From Halichondria panicea (Eukaryota; Porifera; Demospongiae; Suberitida; Halichondriidae), in NCBI RefSeq assembly GCF_963675165.1, contig NC_087382.1:3076963-3140962 (forward strand): a stretch of 64,000 bases of DNA. The letters are read 5' to 3'. The notes beneath the pieces are model-generated. The model had not been told where the DNA came from, ran no database searches, and saw only the letters and a program-made list of their open reading frames with translations. This document shows, in pieces, positions 27,099 to 37,468 of the stretch (the stretch's first letter is position 1; each line of letters starts with the position of its first letter). The position numbers and the translations under genes were made by a program.

Positions 27099-27198
27099 GG
27101 AAGCTAAGCCCACACAAAGGAAGCTAAGCACACACAGAGGAAGCTAAGCCCACACAGAGGAAGCTAAGCACATACAGAGGAAGCTAAGCACATAGCTA
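27099..27198. repeat. 20-bp tandem repeat, 5 copies
   Basis: Consecutive units of GGAAGCTAAGCNCACACAGA lie in the decayed last NSF-array unit. Single copies of the unit occur in the other units, so this is a local expansion. Confidence 0.85.
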
Positions 27199-27830
27199 AG
27201 CTAAGCACATCTTCCCTGCAAATCTAAAAGACGGCCTGGACTCAAGAGAAAGCAATTCTAACACAATCGTGCAATTAGTTTGTGTGCTTGTGTGGGTTTG
27301 TCTGACAGAACATGTATGGTCACCACAATCAATTTGTATAGGAAGCTAAGCCCACACAGAGGAAGCTAAGCCCACACCACATATGCATGCTTGGTCAGTG
27401 ACTCAGTGCACTACTAATGAGGACTGTCTGTGATCTAGCCACACCAATTAGCTTCAAATCTCCCTAGCATATGTTTCCACCAACCTGTGCAAAGAAGCCA
27501 CCTCTTTATTACAGCCACAGACTGTTGGCCTGCCTAAGGGTACGTGGCAACCATAAACAAACTGAGCTCACTACAATTATACACAATGGTCCTCAGGGAA
27601 ACTAGTACATCCAATAAGTCAACCGTTCAACCTGCATGTGTGTACGTGTGTGTGTGCCGTGTGACGTTGAGGTGTGTGTGAGGTGTGTGATATGTGAGTG
27701 TGAAGTGAGAACAAAGAATATATGCACTGGCAAAGTCTTAAACGAGAGGTTCAAATCATAATTATGACAGTTACAATTTTTGCTCAATTAAAGATAATGC
27801 TGCATCTACGTTTACATGCAGATAGTTAAT

Positions 27831-28145
27831 TGGGGCGAGCGTAGCGAGCCCTATTTTAGTGACCTCGGTAGACAATTTCTCTGTATGTTTGTATGTATGT
27901 CATGGTACGTCCGTACGGCCTGATAGCCGGTTTTTACACACGCGGTCCTTACCAATTTCGTGTATTCTTATTGTATTTTGCACGAGCGATAAGAAAAAGT
28001 TGCATAAAATGAATCCTGACAACGAAAGCAAACAAGAAAGGCTTCGAATAAGGAGGGATCGAGAGAGACAAGCAAGAGCCCAAGAAACAGCTGAAGAGAA
28101 AGAAGTCAGGCTAGCCAAACGTAGAGAAAAGCACAGGGCACTCAT
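27831..28145 (+). mobile_element. Transposon-derived segment with STPR-like basic peptide, abutting gene A
   Basis: The segment starts GGGGCGAGCGTAGCGAGCCC and contains an open frame beginning with ATG 28008. That frame encodes about 45 residues rich in Arg/Glu (RIRRDRERQARAQETAEEKE), resembling the 23-residue STPR-type repeats of many transposon-borne proteins in sponges and cnidarians. The frame runs into the 5' end of gene A. The paralogous site before gene D has entirely different sequence up to the shared CTCATACATGCAC. It is a fragment. No transposase is seen. Confidence 0.5.
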
Positions 28146-28160
28146 ACATGCACCTCAGAT

Positions 28161-31100
28161 ATGCTGTCTAGAAGTATTCTCAGCTGGTTAGTGCTATTTA
28201 CCCTAGCTACTGTTACCAGGAGTGAGCACTATCACATTGTGCCAGTGGATTCAACTTACTTGTGTAATGAATATCGAAATGGAACTTGTTTCACTCTCGA
28301 GCAGCTTGTTCAAACAGACCTGTTATCTGATGGAGACAATCTCACCTTGAGCTTTCTACCTGGAGATCATGTGTTAACTGAGCAGTTATTGATTCGTAAC
28401 TTCTTACATGTGCAAATCACTGGCCAGAACACAAGTACCACTGTAGTTGGATTCCATAGCAACGGTGCGATACGTTTTGTTAGTATTACCAAATTGAACA
28501 TTGAACGCTTGGGTTTCGTTGGAGCGAATGTTGAACCACAGAACTCACATCAAGGATTGACCATTGACGATTCTCGCGATGTTTACATCAACGACTGCTA
28601 CTTCTCGGACTTTGAAAACCACCTCGTTAAAATTACTAATACTCAAACTGTAACAATTGAAAGCACTCTTTTTAACAATAATACTGGCCAGGCCCTGCAC
28701 ATTGAGGCTGATGATGTGTACATAACAAATAGTGTGTTCACTAGAAATGATGGAGGTGCAGTTTACATTAAATCAAACAACGCACTGATCAACAACACAG
28801 AGTTCAACTATAACAGTGCTGAGAGCGGAGGAGCAATAGAAGTGGTATCTGGTGCTGTAGTGATCACTTGGTGTAACTTCACAAATAACAAAGCTGTGCA
28901 GTTAGGTGGAGCCATTCATGTTGACTCAGGTAGTGTGTCCATCTCCAACAGTGAGCTGACAAACAACAGTGCTGACTATAAAGGTGGAGCGATTAGTGTT
29001 GTTTACTCAGGTAGTGTATCCATCTCCAACAGTGAGCTGACACACAACAGTGCTGACTATGGTGGAGCGATTAGTGTTACCTCAGGTAATGTGTCCATCT
29101 CCAACAGTGAGCTGACACACAACAGTGCTGTCTATGATGGTGGAGCGATTAGTGTTGTTTACTCAGGTAGCAGTGTGTCCATCTCCAACAGTGAGCTGAC
29201 ACACAACAGTGCTAACGATGGTGGAGCGATTTATGTTTACTCACGTAGTGTGTCCATCTCCAACAGTACGCTGACAAACAACAGTGCTGACTATGGTGGA
29301 GCGATTAGTGTTACCTCAGGTAATGTGTCCATCTCCAACAGTGAGCTGACAAACAACAGTGCTGTCTATGGTGGAGCGATTAGTGTTGTTTACTCAGGCA
29401 GTGTATCCATCTCCAACAGTGAGCTGACAAACAACAGTGCTGACTATGGTGGTGGAGCGATTTATGTTTACTCAGGTAGCAGTGTATCCATCTCCAACAG
29501 TGAGCTGACAAACAACAGTGCTGACTATGCAGGTGGTGGAGCGATTTATGTTTACTCAGGTAGCAGTGTATCCATCTCCAACAGTGAGCTGACACACAAC
29601 AGAGCTAATAAAGGTGGGGTAATTAATGTCTTCGAATCTTCCACCTTGATCATCAACAACACTGACATTACTAATAACATGGCCAGTTTGAACATTTCGC
29701 AATCAAACGTAACATTCACTGGAATGAATATTGTCAGTAACAATGGTCGTCCCATTTATGCTTTCAATAGTCGAATCGAGTTTAATGGACCTACAACACT
29801 GAGTAACAATCATGGTGTGTTTGGTGGAGCCATCAGCGCTGACCAGAGTCAAATATATATTAACACACAAGAAGTGATCATCACAAACAACACAGCTACT
29901 TCTGGAGGAGGGATATTTCTGAGAGAGAGTACACTCTTTGTAAACGAGCCAATAGAGATCAATCAAAACACAGCACAGGATGGTGGGGGGATTTATGCAT
30001 ATTCCAGTAGAGTTGAGTTCCAATCAGTGCAGATGGTAGGTGCATACGGTCAGCGACTTTCTCCAAATAAACAGAGTGAGATTGCTCACAACATTGCTGA
30101 GAATGGTGGAGGTATACATGCAGTATCTTTAAATATTAAACTAACTCAATCACATGTCAACATTGACTCAAATACAGCTACTGCTAGTGGAGGTGGAGTG
30201 TATCTACAGCAAAGTTCGAAACTGTACCTATTTAAAACGAATGTAGATTGTCAGAATAAAATATATGTCAAGTTACTGATGAACAATCACTCGGCTCAGT
30301 ATGGAGGAGGGATATTTGTGGCAGATGACACACAGAGGAGCGCGTGTGGAGGAGGGGCCACAGAAACGGATGCAACTCAAACTATTTTTTCTGACTGTTT
30401 CATTCAAACAATTAATCTGTATGGTCGAATATACTCTAATATAAACTATTTCAACACATTCATGACTAACAACACGGCTACCCAGTCAGGAGCAGACATC
30501 TACGGAGGTCTGTTGGACAGGTGTACAGCAAGTCAAAATGCTGAATATCCCGTTTCTTCAAATGGATCTGGATTGGACTACATCCAAAACACTGTAAAAT
30601 CCTCCACTGAATTATCAATATCCTCTAGGCCTGTTCAGGTTATGTTTTGTAACTATTCACAAAATGACTGTTGTTCTACACAAAAAGGACACACATTTAA
30701 AGTCAATGTTATGGCTGTTGACCAAGTTGGAAATCAAATAAATGCCACAATTCGCAGCTCTGTTGTCAGTGAGAGTGGACGTGATCGTTTCAAAGAAGGA
30801 CAGGCAAAACAGGAAATTGGTAATCAGTGCACAGAATTAGAGTACAATGTATTCTCACAAGACAGCTCTGCTCAAGTGGAACTCTATGCCGAGGGTCCAT
30901 GCATTAATTTGGGAATTTCAAGACAACTTATAAATATTTATTTTCAACCCTGCATATGCCCTATTGGACTTCAGCCAATTCAGTCCGATATTGAGTGCAG
31001 GTGTGACTGTGATCCAGACTTGCAACAAAGATATCAGATAACAAACTGTTCTGATGAAAATGGGACCATAAAATTGGAAAGCAATAACAACATATGGATA

Positions 31101-32714
31101 GGAGTGACTAATACCACTAACGGAAGTGGGTATGTTGTTAGTAACTGTACATTTGACTATTGTGTACTAAAGCCAGTCAACATCAGTCTAAGCAACCCTG
31201 ACGAACAGTGTGCCTACAATCGAAGTGGTGTCTTGTGTGGAGAATGTGAACAAGGACTCAGTCTTGTGTTGGCTACGTCAAAATGTAGAGAATGCTCTAA
31301 TTTTTACCTTCTTCTACTAATTCCATTTGCGCTGGCTGGCATATTGCTAGTTGCTTTAATTCTCGTGCTCAACATCACTATAGCAACTGGAAATATTCAT
31401 GGCCTCATATTTTACGCCAACATAGTAGCTGCTAATAGAGCAATTTTCTTTCTTAGTTTAAACAACTTTTTAACAGTTTTTGTATCATGGGTGAATCTTG
31501 ACCTTGGAATCGAGGCATGCTTTTATGATGGGATGAACTCTCAAGGAAAAGTGCTCCTTCAACTTATCTTCCCAGCTTACTTGTTTCTTCTTATGTTTCT
31601 CATTATAATATTGAGCAAGTACTTTGACTCATTTGCAAAGCTCCTCTCTAACAGGAACCCAGTTGCTGCCCTAGGCACACTCGTCCTACTCTCTTATTCT
31701 AAATTCTTACGGTTTATCGTTGCTGCATTACAAAACAGGGTCTTGGAATATCCTGACGAACCAACCAAGACTGTTTGGTTGTTTGACGGCAACGTGCCAT
31801 ACTTTACTCCCAAACACATCCCTCAGTTTGTTGCTGCTGCCATAATCCTCATTGCTGGTGGATTGTTCACTGTACTGCTCTTCTTTGGACAATGGTTTCC
31901 ACGCTGTTCCAAGGTTATGATATGGACCAAGAACACATACTACACTGGCTTCATGGATGCATACCATGCTCCATTCACTCCCAAGCATCGCTACTGGGTG
32001 GGACTGCTCCTCTTTGCTCTGATTGCTCATAATCTAGTAGCTGCCATGGCTCCAGATACGTCTCTCCCTGTGCTATCATCTGGTTGTATTGCAGTTGGAC
32101 TGATAACATTGACCAACCGAGTACACAAAAAACAACTGAGTGAATATCTAGAAACATTATTTCTGCTTAATCTCTGCATTCTATCTTATGGCACTTCCTA
32201 CGTTGTTGAAACACACCGACAGCAGGAAACATTGACTATTATTTCAATGTCTGTAGCTTTCATTCTCTTTGTGACAATCATCAGCCACCATTTCCACCAC
32301 TTCACACTAAAGAAGACCAAAATATGGCCCAAGATAAAGGAAGTCACAAAGAACTTGACAACTGGTGCTGCCTACAAAAGGAACCGAGAACCTAACAATG
32401 TCATGGAAATGCTCCAGTTTGTAGCCAATGAAATTGATGACGATGATAATGAACGACTTTTAGCTGAGCAAATAGACATTGTGGACCCGCAACCTTACAC
32501 TGATGGAGCTGTGGAAGAAGCTGACCCTGATCGCTACATCACTCCTCCCATCATCAGACCAGCCACGAGGCTGGACCAGCTGAGAGAGCCTGCCCTGGAC
32601 GTCCTGGCCCCCCTCACCACAGAGGACTACAGACCAGCCCCTCCCCCTAAAAGAGTCAACCATCGTCCTGCTGTTACACACACAGAAATAGGCCCCATAC
32701 GCAATGAAGTGTGA
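28161..32714 (+). CDS. Gene A: secreted-type beta-helix ectodomain, multi-pass membrane protein (1517 aa)
   Basis: A single uninterrupted 4.55-kb frame. Residues 1-21 form a signal peptide ending VTRS. Residues about 50-700 form a right-handed beta-helix with GGAI and N-N-S motifs, like Pmp/parallel-beta-helix repeats. They include nine near-identical SISNSELTNNSADYGGAI-type repeats (nt 28920-29620) and dozens of N-glycosylation sequons. Residues about 940-1045 are Cys-rich (CDCDPDL, CGECEQGLS). About nine hydrophobic segments follow (about 1047-1377), with the conserved blocks IHGLIFYANIVAANRAIFF, SWVNLDLGIEACFYDGMN, KHRYWVGLLLFALIAHN. The cytosolic tail of 140 residues is proline-rich (TEDYRPAPPP) and ends RNEV. 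The same ectodomain-plus-multi-TM layout occurs in uncharacterised proteins of sponges and cnidarians. The function is unknown; a receptor or adhesion role is inferred from layout only. CCTCAG just before the ATG could be the acceptor of a 5' UTR intron. Confidence 0.88.
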   Translation: MLSRSILSWLVLFTLATVTRSEHYHIVPVDSTYLCNEYRNGTCFTLEQLVQTDLLSDGDNLTLSFLPGDHVLTEQLLIRNFLHVQITGQNTSTTVVGFHSNGAIRFVSITKLNIERLGFVGANVEPQNSHQGLTIDDSRDVYINDCYFSDFENHLVKITNTQTVTIESTLFNNNTGQALHIEADDVYITNSVFTRNDGGAVYIKSNNALINNTEFNYNSAESGGAIEVVSGAVVITWCNFTNNKAVQLGGAIHVDSGSVSISNSELTNNSADYKGGAISVVYSGSVSISNSELTHNSADYGGAISVTSGNVSISNSELTHNSAVYDGGAISVVYSGSSVSISNSELTHNSANDGGAIYVYSRSVSISNSTLTNNSADYGGAISVTSGNVSISNSELTNNSAVYGGAISVVYSGSVSISNSELTNNSADYGGGAIYVYSGSSVSISNSELTNNSADYAGGGAIYVYSGSSVSISNSELTHNRANKGGVINVFESSTLIINNTDITNNMASLNISQSNVTFTGMNIVSNNGRPIYAFNSRIEFNGPTTLSNNHGVFGGAISADQSQIYINTQEVIITNNTATSGGGIFLRESTLFVNEPIEINQNTAQDGGGIYAYSSRVEFQSVQMVGAYGQRLSPNKQSEIAHNIAENGGGIHAVSLNIKLTQSHVNIDSNTATASGGGVYLQQSSKLYLFKTNVDCQNKIYVKLLMNNHSAQYGGGIFVADDTQRSACGGGATETDATQTIFSDCFIQTINLYGRIYSNINYFNTFMTNNTATQSGADIYGGLLDRCTASQNAEYPVSSNGSGLDYIQNTVKSSTELSISSRPVQVMFCNYSQNDCCSTQKGHTFKVNVMAVDQVGNQINATIRSSVVSESGRDRFKEGQAKQEIGNQCTELEYNVFSQDSSAQVELYAEGPCINLGISRQLINIYFQPCICPIGLQPIQSDIECRCDCDPDLQQRYQITNCSDENGTIKLESNNNIWIGVTNTTNGSGYVVSNCTFDYCVLKPVNISLSNPDEQCAYNRSGVLCGECEQGLSLVLATSKCRECSNFYLLLLIPFALAGILLVALILVLNITIATGNIHGLIFYANIVAANRAIFFLSLNNFLTVFVSWVNLDLGIEACFYDGMNSQGKVLLQLIFPAYLFLLMFLIIILSKYFDSFAKLLSNRNPVAALGTLVLLSYSKFLRFIVAALQNRVLEYPDEPTKTVWLFDGNVPYFTPKHIPQFVAAAIILIAGGLFTVLLFFGQWFPRCSKVMIWTKNTYYTGFMDAYHAPFTPKHRYWVGLLLFALIAHNLVAAMAPDTSLPVLSSGCIAVGLITLTNRVHKKQLSEYLETLFLLNLCILSYGTSYVVETHRQQETLTIISMSVAFILFVTIISHHFHHFTLKKTKIWPKIKEVTKNLTTGAAYKRNREPNNVMEMLQFVANEIDDDDNERLLAEQIDIVDPQPYTDGAVEEADPDRYITPPIIRPATRLDQLREPALDVLAPLTTEDYRPAPPPKRVNHRPAVTHTEIGPIRNEV
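28920..29620 (+). repeat. Coding tandem repeat in gene A, 9 units of 66-78 bp
   Basis: Units carry GTGTCCATCTCCAACAGTGA plus GCTGACAAACAACAGTGCTG and end in GGTGGAGCGATT. They differ by whole-codon insertions (extra Gly, Ser, Val-Tyr). Each unit corresponds to roughly one beta-helix turn. Confidence 0.9.
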
Positions 32715-33018
32715 ACTGTCTTATTTAGCTGAAGTACCTTATCATGTAAATAACATTTGTAGGCATTGTTAATTCCAACAGTTACTGTCGTTAGCACTTG
32801 TTTATGTCACTATAGTTTAAAAAGAGATACGCTTTTTTGTAGATTCTTGTAGATTTATTCTTTGTAGAGATAAAAAAATTTAATGGTTGTGCTATATATG
32901 AATTGTTAATATTCGATTCACACATAATTATCTACGTTACCAATAGATTACATTCATAAGGTCAATTACCAAAGAGTAAAACCACAATATGTAAGTGCAT
33001 GTATACAGTGCATTCAGC

Positions 33019-33328
33019 CAGGAGTGTATGAAGAGGAGTATCCAACTCTCACGCACATGCATTCCATTCTATATCCCGGACTGAATCCGTCGCTAACACT
33101 TGTAGTTATGTAAACTGTTAGCCATGAATAAAATTAAATGTGGGCTGGAGGTACAAACCACAGCAGACCATGTGCGTGTATGCTGATATCATTTTAAACT
33201 AATTAACCACTACACCTACGCACCTACTTGAGATGCGGTCTGATAGTGACGTGGTATGACATACTCATACCGGAACCTGGTTTACACTACAACTGCTACA
33301 GTTGGATACTCCTCTTCATACACTCCTG
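33019..33328. mobile_element. 310-bp MITE with 29-bp perfect inverted ends and 7-bp target duplication
   Basis: The ends are CAGGAGTGTATGAAGAGGAG (continuing TATCCAACT) and its exact reverse complement. The element is flanked by ATTCAGC on both sides (33012-33018 and 33329-33335). It is absent from the corresponding positions behind genes B, C and D. Confidence 0.85.
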
Positions 33329-33390
33329 ATTCAGCCTATATAGAGTAAATAAACGCAATTTGGTGCGTATTGGTAAATATTTTGGGATTG

Positions 33391-33950
33391 GAACATTTCT
33401 AAGAAAACATTATGATACCATTGTGTTGGTGAACAAATTATCTAAAACTCATCCAAAAACATTTCCAGGGCAACCAAAGGTGGTGGGTATGTGGTGGTTT
33501 ATATAACACCAACATTTTTATAGTGGACAATCGCTTAGCGATGGAAAAGACCAATCGTTTTCGGCTAAGGTATGGAACTTTGGCGCAACATTCCTGAATA
33601 GTTAACCTATCATATTATGCATGGTTACGTAGAGCTTACATAAGTACACGTACTCAATTATGGGATATTTTCGCTTAGCAATGGAACTCAAGCAAATTTG
33701 TCGTCTAAGGTCTATAATTGTTTTTGCACTTTATGTTCTATCTTTTGATGGAAAAAATGTATCCAGAAATACTTTAGTTCTGAAGATATTTGATGTTACA
33801 CATATTTTTTTACGATCACACCCATTTTCACCTAAAACGATTTCCCATTACAACAACTTTTGAGGAAATATTTTTGAATAATGTTGTAGCTTATTCATTC
33901 ACCTATACATTGGTATCAGCACAATTTCTTAGAAATGTTCTAATCTTGAG
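33391..33950. mobile_element. 560-bp inverted-repeat element behind gene A
   Basis: GGAACATTTCTAAGAAA at the left and TTTCTTAGAAATGTTC at the right are inverted. Inner words (ATGATACCA against TGGTATCAG) match too. The interior holds direct repeats of a CGCTTAGC(G/A)ATGGAA...TCGGCTAAGG type. It is absent from the other three paralogous flanks and has no coding capacity. Confidence 0.65.
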
Positions 33951-34019
33951 ATACATTTAAGTACAACTACTCACCCTATTGTGGTGTTTACTCTCAAAGC
34001 TGAATTAAGGCACTGTAGT

Positions 34020-34165
34020 TTAAATGAACCTTCCATGCAGCGTTAATTTCTCACCATTGCCTGTTCTCTCCAGAATCTCTATCCTTGCCACTGTTTTTAG
34101 ACATCGCACGCTCACTTGATAAACTTTTTCATCATCACTTTCCGTGCCCGAAGAGTCCATGATAT
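34020..34165 (-). pseudogene. Unidentified terminal exon, copy A (MDSSGTESDDE...)
   Basis: A minus-strand acceptor TTTGCAG is followed by an open stretch with MDSSGTESDDEKVYQ, then LKTVARIEIL and NGEKLTL, ending TAA. The same exon recurs behind B, C and D (best preserved at 63005-63208). It lies about 800 bp downstream of the PIKfyve stop on the same strand. I do not recognise the family. It could be a terminal exon of another duplicated neighbour or an alternative last exon. Confidence 0.4.
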
Positions 34166-34517
34166 CTGCAAATATATACAATCACTCAGTTCTCATCTGT
34201 CAATACTAACAATTCAACCAAGTGTTGTCCTCAAGAGGTCCACATGCATACATGCATGCACACAAAAATGGTACTGCTGCTGTAACCGTATAGTAGTGCC
34301 ATGCAAGTCTGGCAGATTATGTGAGCATAACTTCCATGCATTCCATATGCAAACAAGTTAAGTGAAGTACATTATAATAATCGGTACAAGCAGTTGTACA
34401 TTACAAGCTTTAGCTGAGCTACAGTACATCACCTTGAACACACTCTAAACAACAAGGTCAGGAAGTATAGTTATAACAATTTCTCTGCATAGTATCTAGT
34501 ATATATGTATACCGTAC

Positions 34518-34645
34518 ACTGTAAAAAAAAAAGTGCGGTGAGCACACTAAAACCGTCGCATATAGCACACTTTTTCAAAAAAGCGTGCTATATGCGACGG
34601 TTTTAGTGTGTCCACCGCACTTTTTTTCAATCATTTTTTTACAGT
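34518..34645. mobile_element. 128-bp near-perfect foldback element with 4-bp target duplication
   Basis: The element reads ACTGTAAAAAAA...AGTGCGGTG...AAAACCGTCGCATATAGCAC, then the mirror image, ending TTTTTTACAGT. The arms are about 55-60 bp and the loop is a short T/A run. GTAC flanks both sides. The empty site (...GGTACAGCTGAGGGAG) is visible at the matching place behind gene C (about 50603) and gene D (about 63601). Confidence 0.9.
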
Positions 34646-34960
34646 GTACAGCTGAGGGAGCCTGGCTGGCCTGAGGCATCTTCAGACATATAATTATAAT
34701 TATGGATATAATAATTATAGACATGCAAGGGGGAGGGGCTCATGTGATGTCTGATCCCATTGTGTTTTAACATGCATGCAGACAATAGTGTTTCAATTCA
34801 GCAACAAAAGCACTGACAGCACATTTCCATCAACATTTCAGAAATAACAATTGAAGACAGAGAACATAGTCACATTACAGTGATGCTTTGATCAATAAAA
34901 ACAAAACCACGACGGAGACATGACACACATAATTATAATAATTTTATAGTTAATACAATG

Positions 34961-35777
34961 CTAGTACTTGACGTCTGCACCTAGCCCTGTCCATTTATCA
35001 GGCACTACTGTGAAATATTTGTCCATTGCCTCACAGAATCTCTTACGGTAGAGTTCAGGGTACACGACAGTTGGTAGCGTCTTCCCAGCTGTCTTCTTGA
35101 GGAACATTTCCACCCTCTTATCCAGCGTAAAGGTATGGATATAGTCTATTGGGGAGGGAGAAGGAATATAATTATAATCACAAAATTAATACACTTGACG
35201 TTCACAACTATTAAATTGACAAACGGATTGCAACTCGTGATTAAGGTAAAAGACATCATTAATTTTTTTAGAACAAACACTTTTTATGGCACAATCACAA
35301 TCAACAAACGTCGAGAGGAACTGAACGACGTATAGCTTGTTGTTTTACAAGCCACACACACACTTCCCCGCCCCCTTACAAGCTTACCAATAATTCCAAC
35401 GACAAGTTCTCTCGTGGAGTCATCGATGCAAGTGAGTAGAGAGTAGTCCATGATGGCATTCTGTGCCAGGAACTCAGTGTCGGCTAGTATGGCCTGCATC
35501 AGTACGCACTTGGAGTGGGGGTACACATACACTGGGTTGCAGCAAATTGCTGGAGGGGGAGATCAAAGTTATTAATAGGACTCGGACGCTTTCTATACTC
35601 GAGATACTACAGCAGTGATTTCATGCAAGCTTCTCGTGTGCTACTAAATCAGCTGACAGTTAGTTTAAATAAGTATCATGTACATTGAAGGTAGTTCTCA
35701 TCCAACAGTACGTCCCAACTGCTCTCTTTAGATGGATCAATGAATCGACTTCTCATGGAGCCCTTCAAATCGAACAC
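34961..35777 (-). pseudogene. PIKfyve 3'-end fragment, copy A (last three exons)
   Basis: Minus-strand exons at about 35777-35684 (VFDLKGSMRSRF, then LLDENYLQ), 35549-35388 (ADTEFLAQNAIMDYSLL, then ELVVGII) and 35145-34961 (DYIHTFTLDKRVEMF, FCEAMDKYF, PDKWTGLG, stop TAG at 34963-34961). They have consistent splice sites and phases and match the C-terminal lipid-kinase core of PIKfyve/Fab1, which makes PI(3,5)P2 on endosomes. MDYSLL is the DYSLL catalytic-core motif. The kinase N-lobe, FYVE and chaperonin-like parts are missing, so this is a truncated copy. Family assignment is firm. Confidence 0.8.
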
Positions 35778-35953
35778 CTTGTTTATAACGACATGACACA
35801 TACCGATGACATGAAATGTATGATTGGCTCCAAAACTATATGAGTCAATGCAGTACGTTGTTAATTGGGAGTATCTTGTTTCAATAAACTGACATGTAAT
35901 AGTACATATCTCACGATGTGGGAGTCTCAATACTTTTAACGTTTTCCAAACAG

Positions 35954-36050
35954 GATACTCTGGACTCTATATTTAGAGGAACCACACAGCAAGTACTGAG
36001 TCTACCTCAAAACAGGGAGAGGTGGTTGAATAATTATACAAGAGCAGTTG
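35954..36050 (+). other. Exon-like fragment (DTLDSIFRGTTQQV), copy 1
   Basis: The segment follows a plus-strand acceptor-like CCAAACAG and is open over DTLDSIFRGTTQQVLSLPQN. A nearly identical copy is at 53785-53880 and a diverged one around 59765-59830. Because one diverged copy stays recognisable it may be remnant coding sequence. The family is not recognised. Confidence 0.3.
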
Positions 36051-36164
36051 CATGCATGTGGAAAATAGCAAAAGTGTAGTGAAACAAAAAAAAGTTACAT
36101 CCGTTAAACGTGAGTTGAAGACTATAATCTGCACTATAGACAATTTAACTTTACAGCCGAAACC

Positions 36165-36597
36165 AGCTATATATACTAACCTCAATCCAAGGCCTGTGAA
36201 GGAGGCTAGCTTTATATACTAGCCTCAATCCAAGGCCTGTGAAGGAGGCTAGCTTTATATACTAACCTCAATCCAAGGCCTGTGAAGGAGGCTAGCTTTA
36301 TATACTAGCCTCAATCCAAGGCCTGTGAAGGAGGCTAGCTTTATATATATACTAGCCTCAATCCAAGGCCTGTGAAGTATATATACTAGCCTCAATCCAA
36401 GGCCTGTGAAGGAGGCTAGCTTTATATACTAGCCTCAATCCAAGGCCTGTGAAGGAGGCTAGCTTTATATATATACTAGCCTCAATCCAAGGCCTGTGAA
36501 GTATATATACTAGCCTCAATCCAAGGCCTGTGAAGGAGGCTAGCTTTATATACTAGCCTCAATCCAAGGCCTGTGAAGGAGGCTAGCTTTAATATAT
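36165..36597. repeat. Minisatellite, unit about 43-45 bp, about 9-10 copies
   Basis: The unit contains TATACTAGCCTCAATCCAAG, then GCCTGTGAAGGAGGCTAGCT. Each unit is itself partly self-complementary (AGGCTAGC...GCTAGCCT). Two shorter variants lack GAGGCTAGCTTTA. A single copy occurs at the matching position near 53990, so the expansion is specific to this copy. Confidence 0.9.
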
Positions 36598-37034
36598 ATA
36601 GGTTAGTGGAATCGTAGTGATACATATATTATACATACAGTAATAGATATGTGTACATGCATGCAGTTAATAAATAGAGGGTCTCACAGGTAGACAGGCT
36701 GTTATATTATACGTTGTAATAATTATAGCCCCACTGTGGGGGGTCTGTACTCACCAGGGGGGGGCACAGGAGTTCAGATACTTGAGTCCATCATGTAATG
36801 TGTTACTGAACAGGAGATGCCTTGATGCTTAATTGGGTCAAAACAATCCAACTGCTACAGGGAAAAATCAAAACATCAACAATTGCTTTGCATAATTACG
36901 TATATGCACCTATTAATACACAATACGCAATACGCAATTCTGAAGGGGTATTGGAAAAGAATATTATTAAAAGGAATGCTCATATCTAAGTAGGACAAGT
37001 TAAATCTGGAAAGCCCTAGGGTATTATAGGTGCA

Positions 37035-37086
37035 TATCATGGCCAAACTGGGTATTTTCCGGAAAACACCCAGTTTGGCCATGATA
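37035..37086. repeat. Perfect short hairpin (about 24-bp stem)
   Basis: TATCATGGCCAAACTGGGT is mirrored by ACCCAGTTTGGCCATGATA around TTTTCCGGAAAA, with one mismatch pair. It could form a stable cruciform or RNA hairpin. No rho-type or bacterial terminator role is implied. Confidence 0.8.
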
Positions 37087-37468
37087 ATTATGTACCTACA
37101 TATATCGTTGACATAATTAGAGAATTTAGAGGTCCAGCTGTAGGGAGTATATCCTGATTTGGAAACTTAGTATACAGATACCAGGAATAGGAGTATCTGA
37201 CCCACGTACTTTTATAGACAATGCGCAAGTGTAGATTGTTCAGTAGCTGCGTCATACTTACTTAGTTATCACAGAGTATATGAAGACACTTATGGTGAAA
37301 TTCACCTGACATCACAAGAGTGTCTGTTGACAGTGTGTAATGTGAATACACGCATCGTGTTACATTTCCTACTTCACAGTTTATAAACTACAAGTATTTG
37401 TGACGTAGCAAGAGGAAAGCCTGGAATGGAATGTGTTTGACACATAATTATAGTGATAATATCTTATT

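Noticed and set aside
27060-27370. CRISPR-like regularly spaced repeats (also 36165-36597)
   Set aside because: The repeats are head-to-tail without unique spacers and the DNA is clearly animal. They are ordinary minisatellites.
29380-30023. Minus-strand open frames inside genes A and B (also 31728-32157, 39252-39720, 41425-41727)
   Set aside because: They are antisense shadows of a strongly coding plus-strand frame and recur only because the paralogues are alike.
28900-30200. Bacterial (Chlamydia Pmp-like) origin or contamination for genes A-D
   Set aside because: The beta-helix GGAI turns resemble Pmp repeats, but the genes share codon use, flanks and duplications with NSF and PIKfyve exons, and the membrane part is of animal type. 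Horizontal transfer of the ectodomain cannot be excluded but nothing here requires it.
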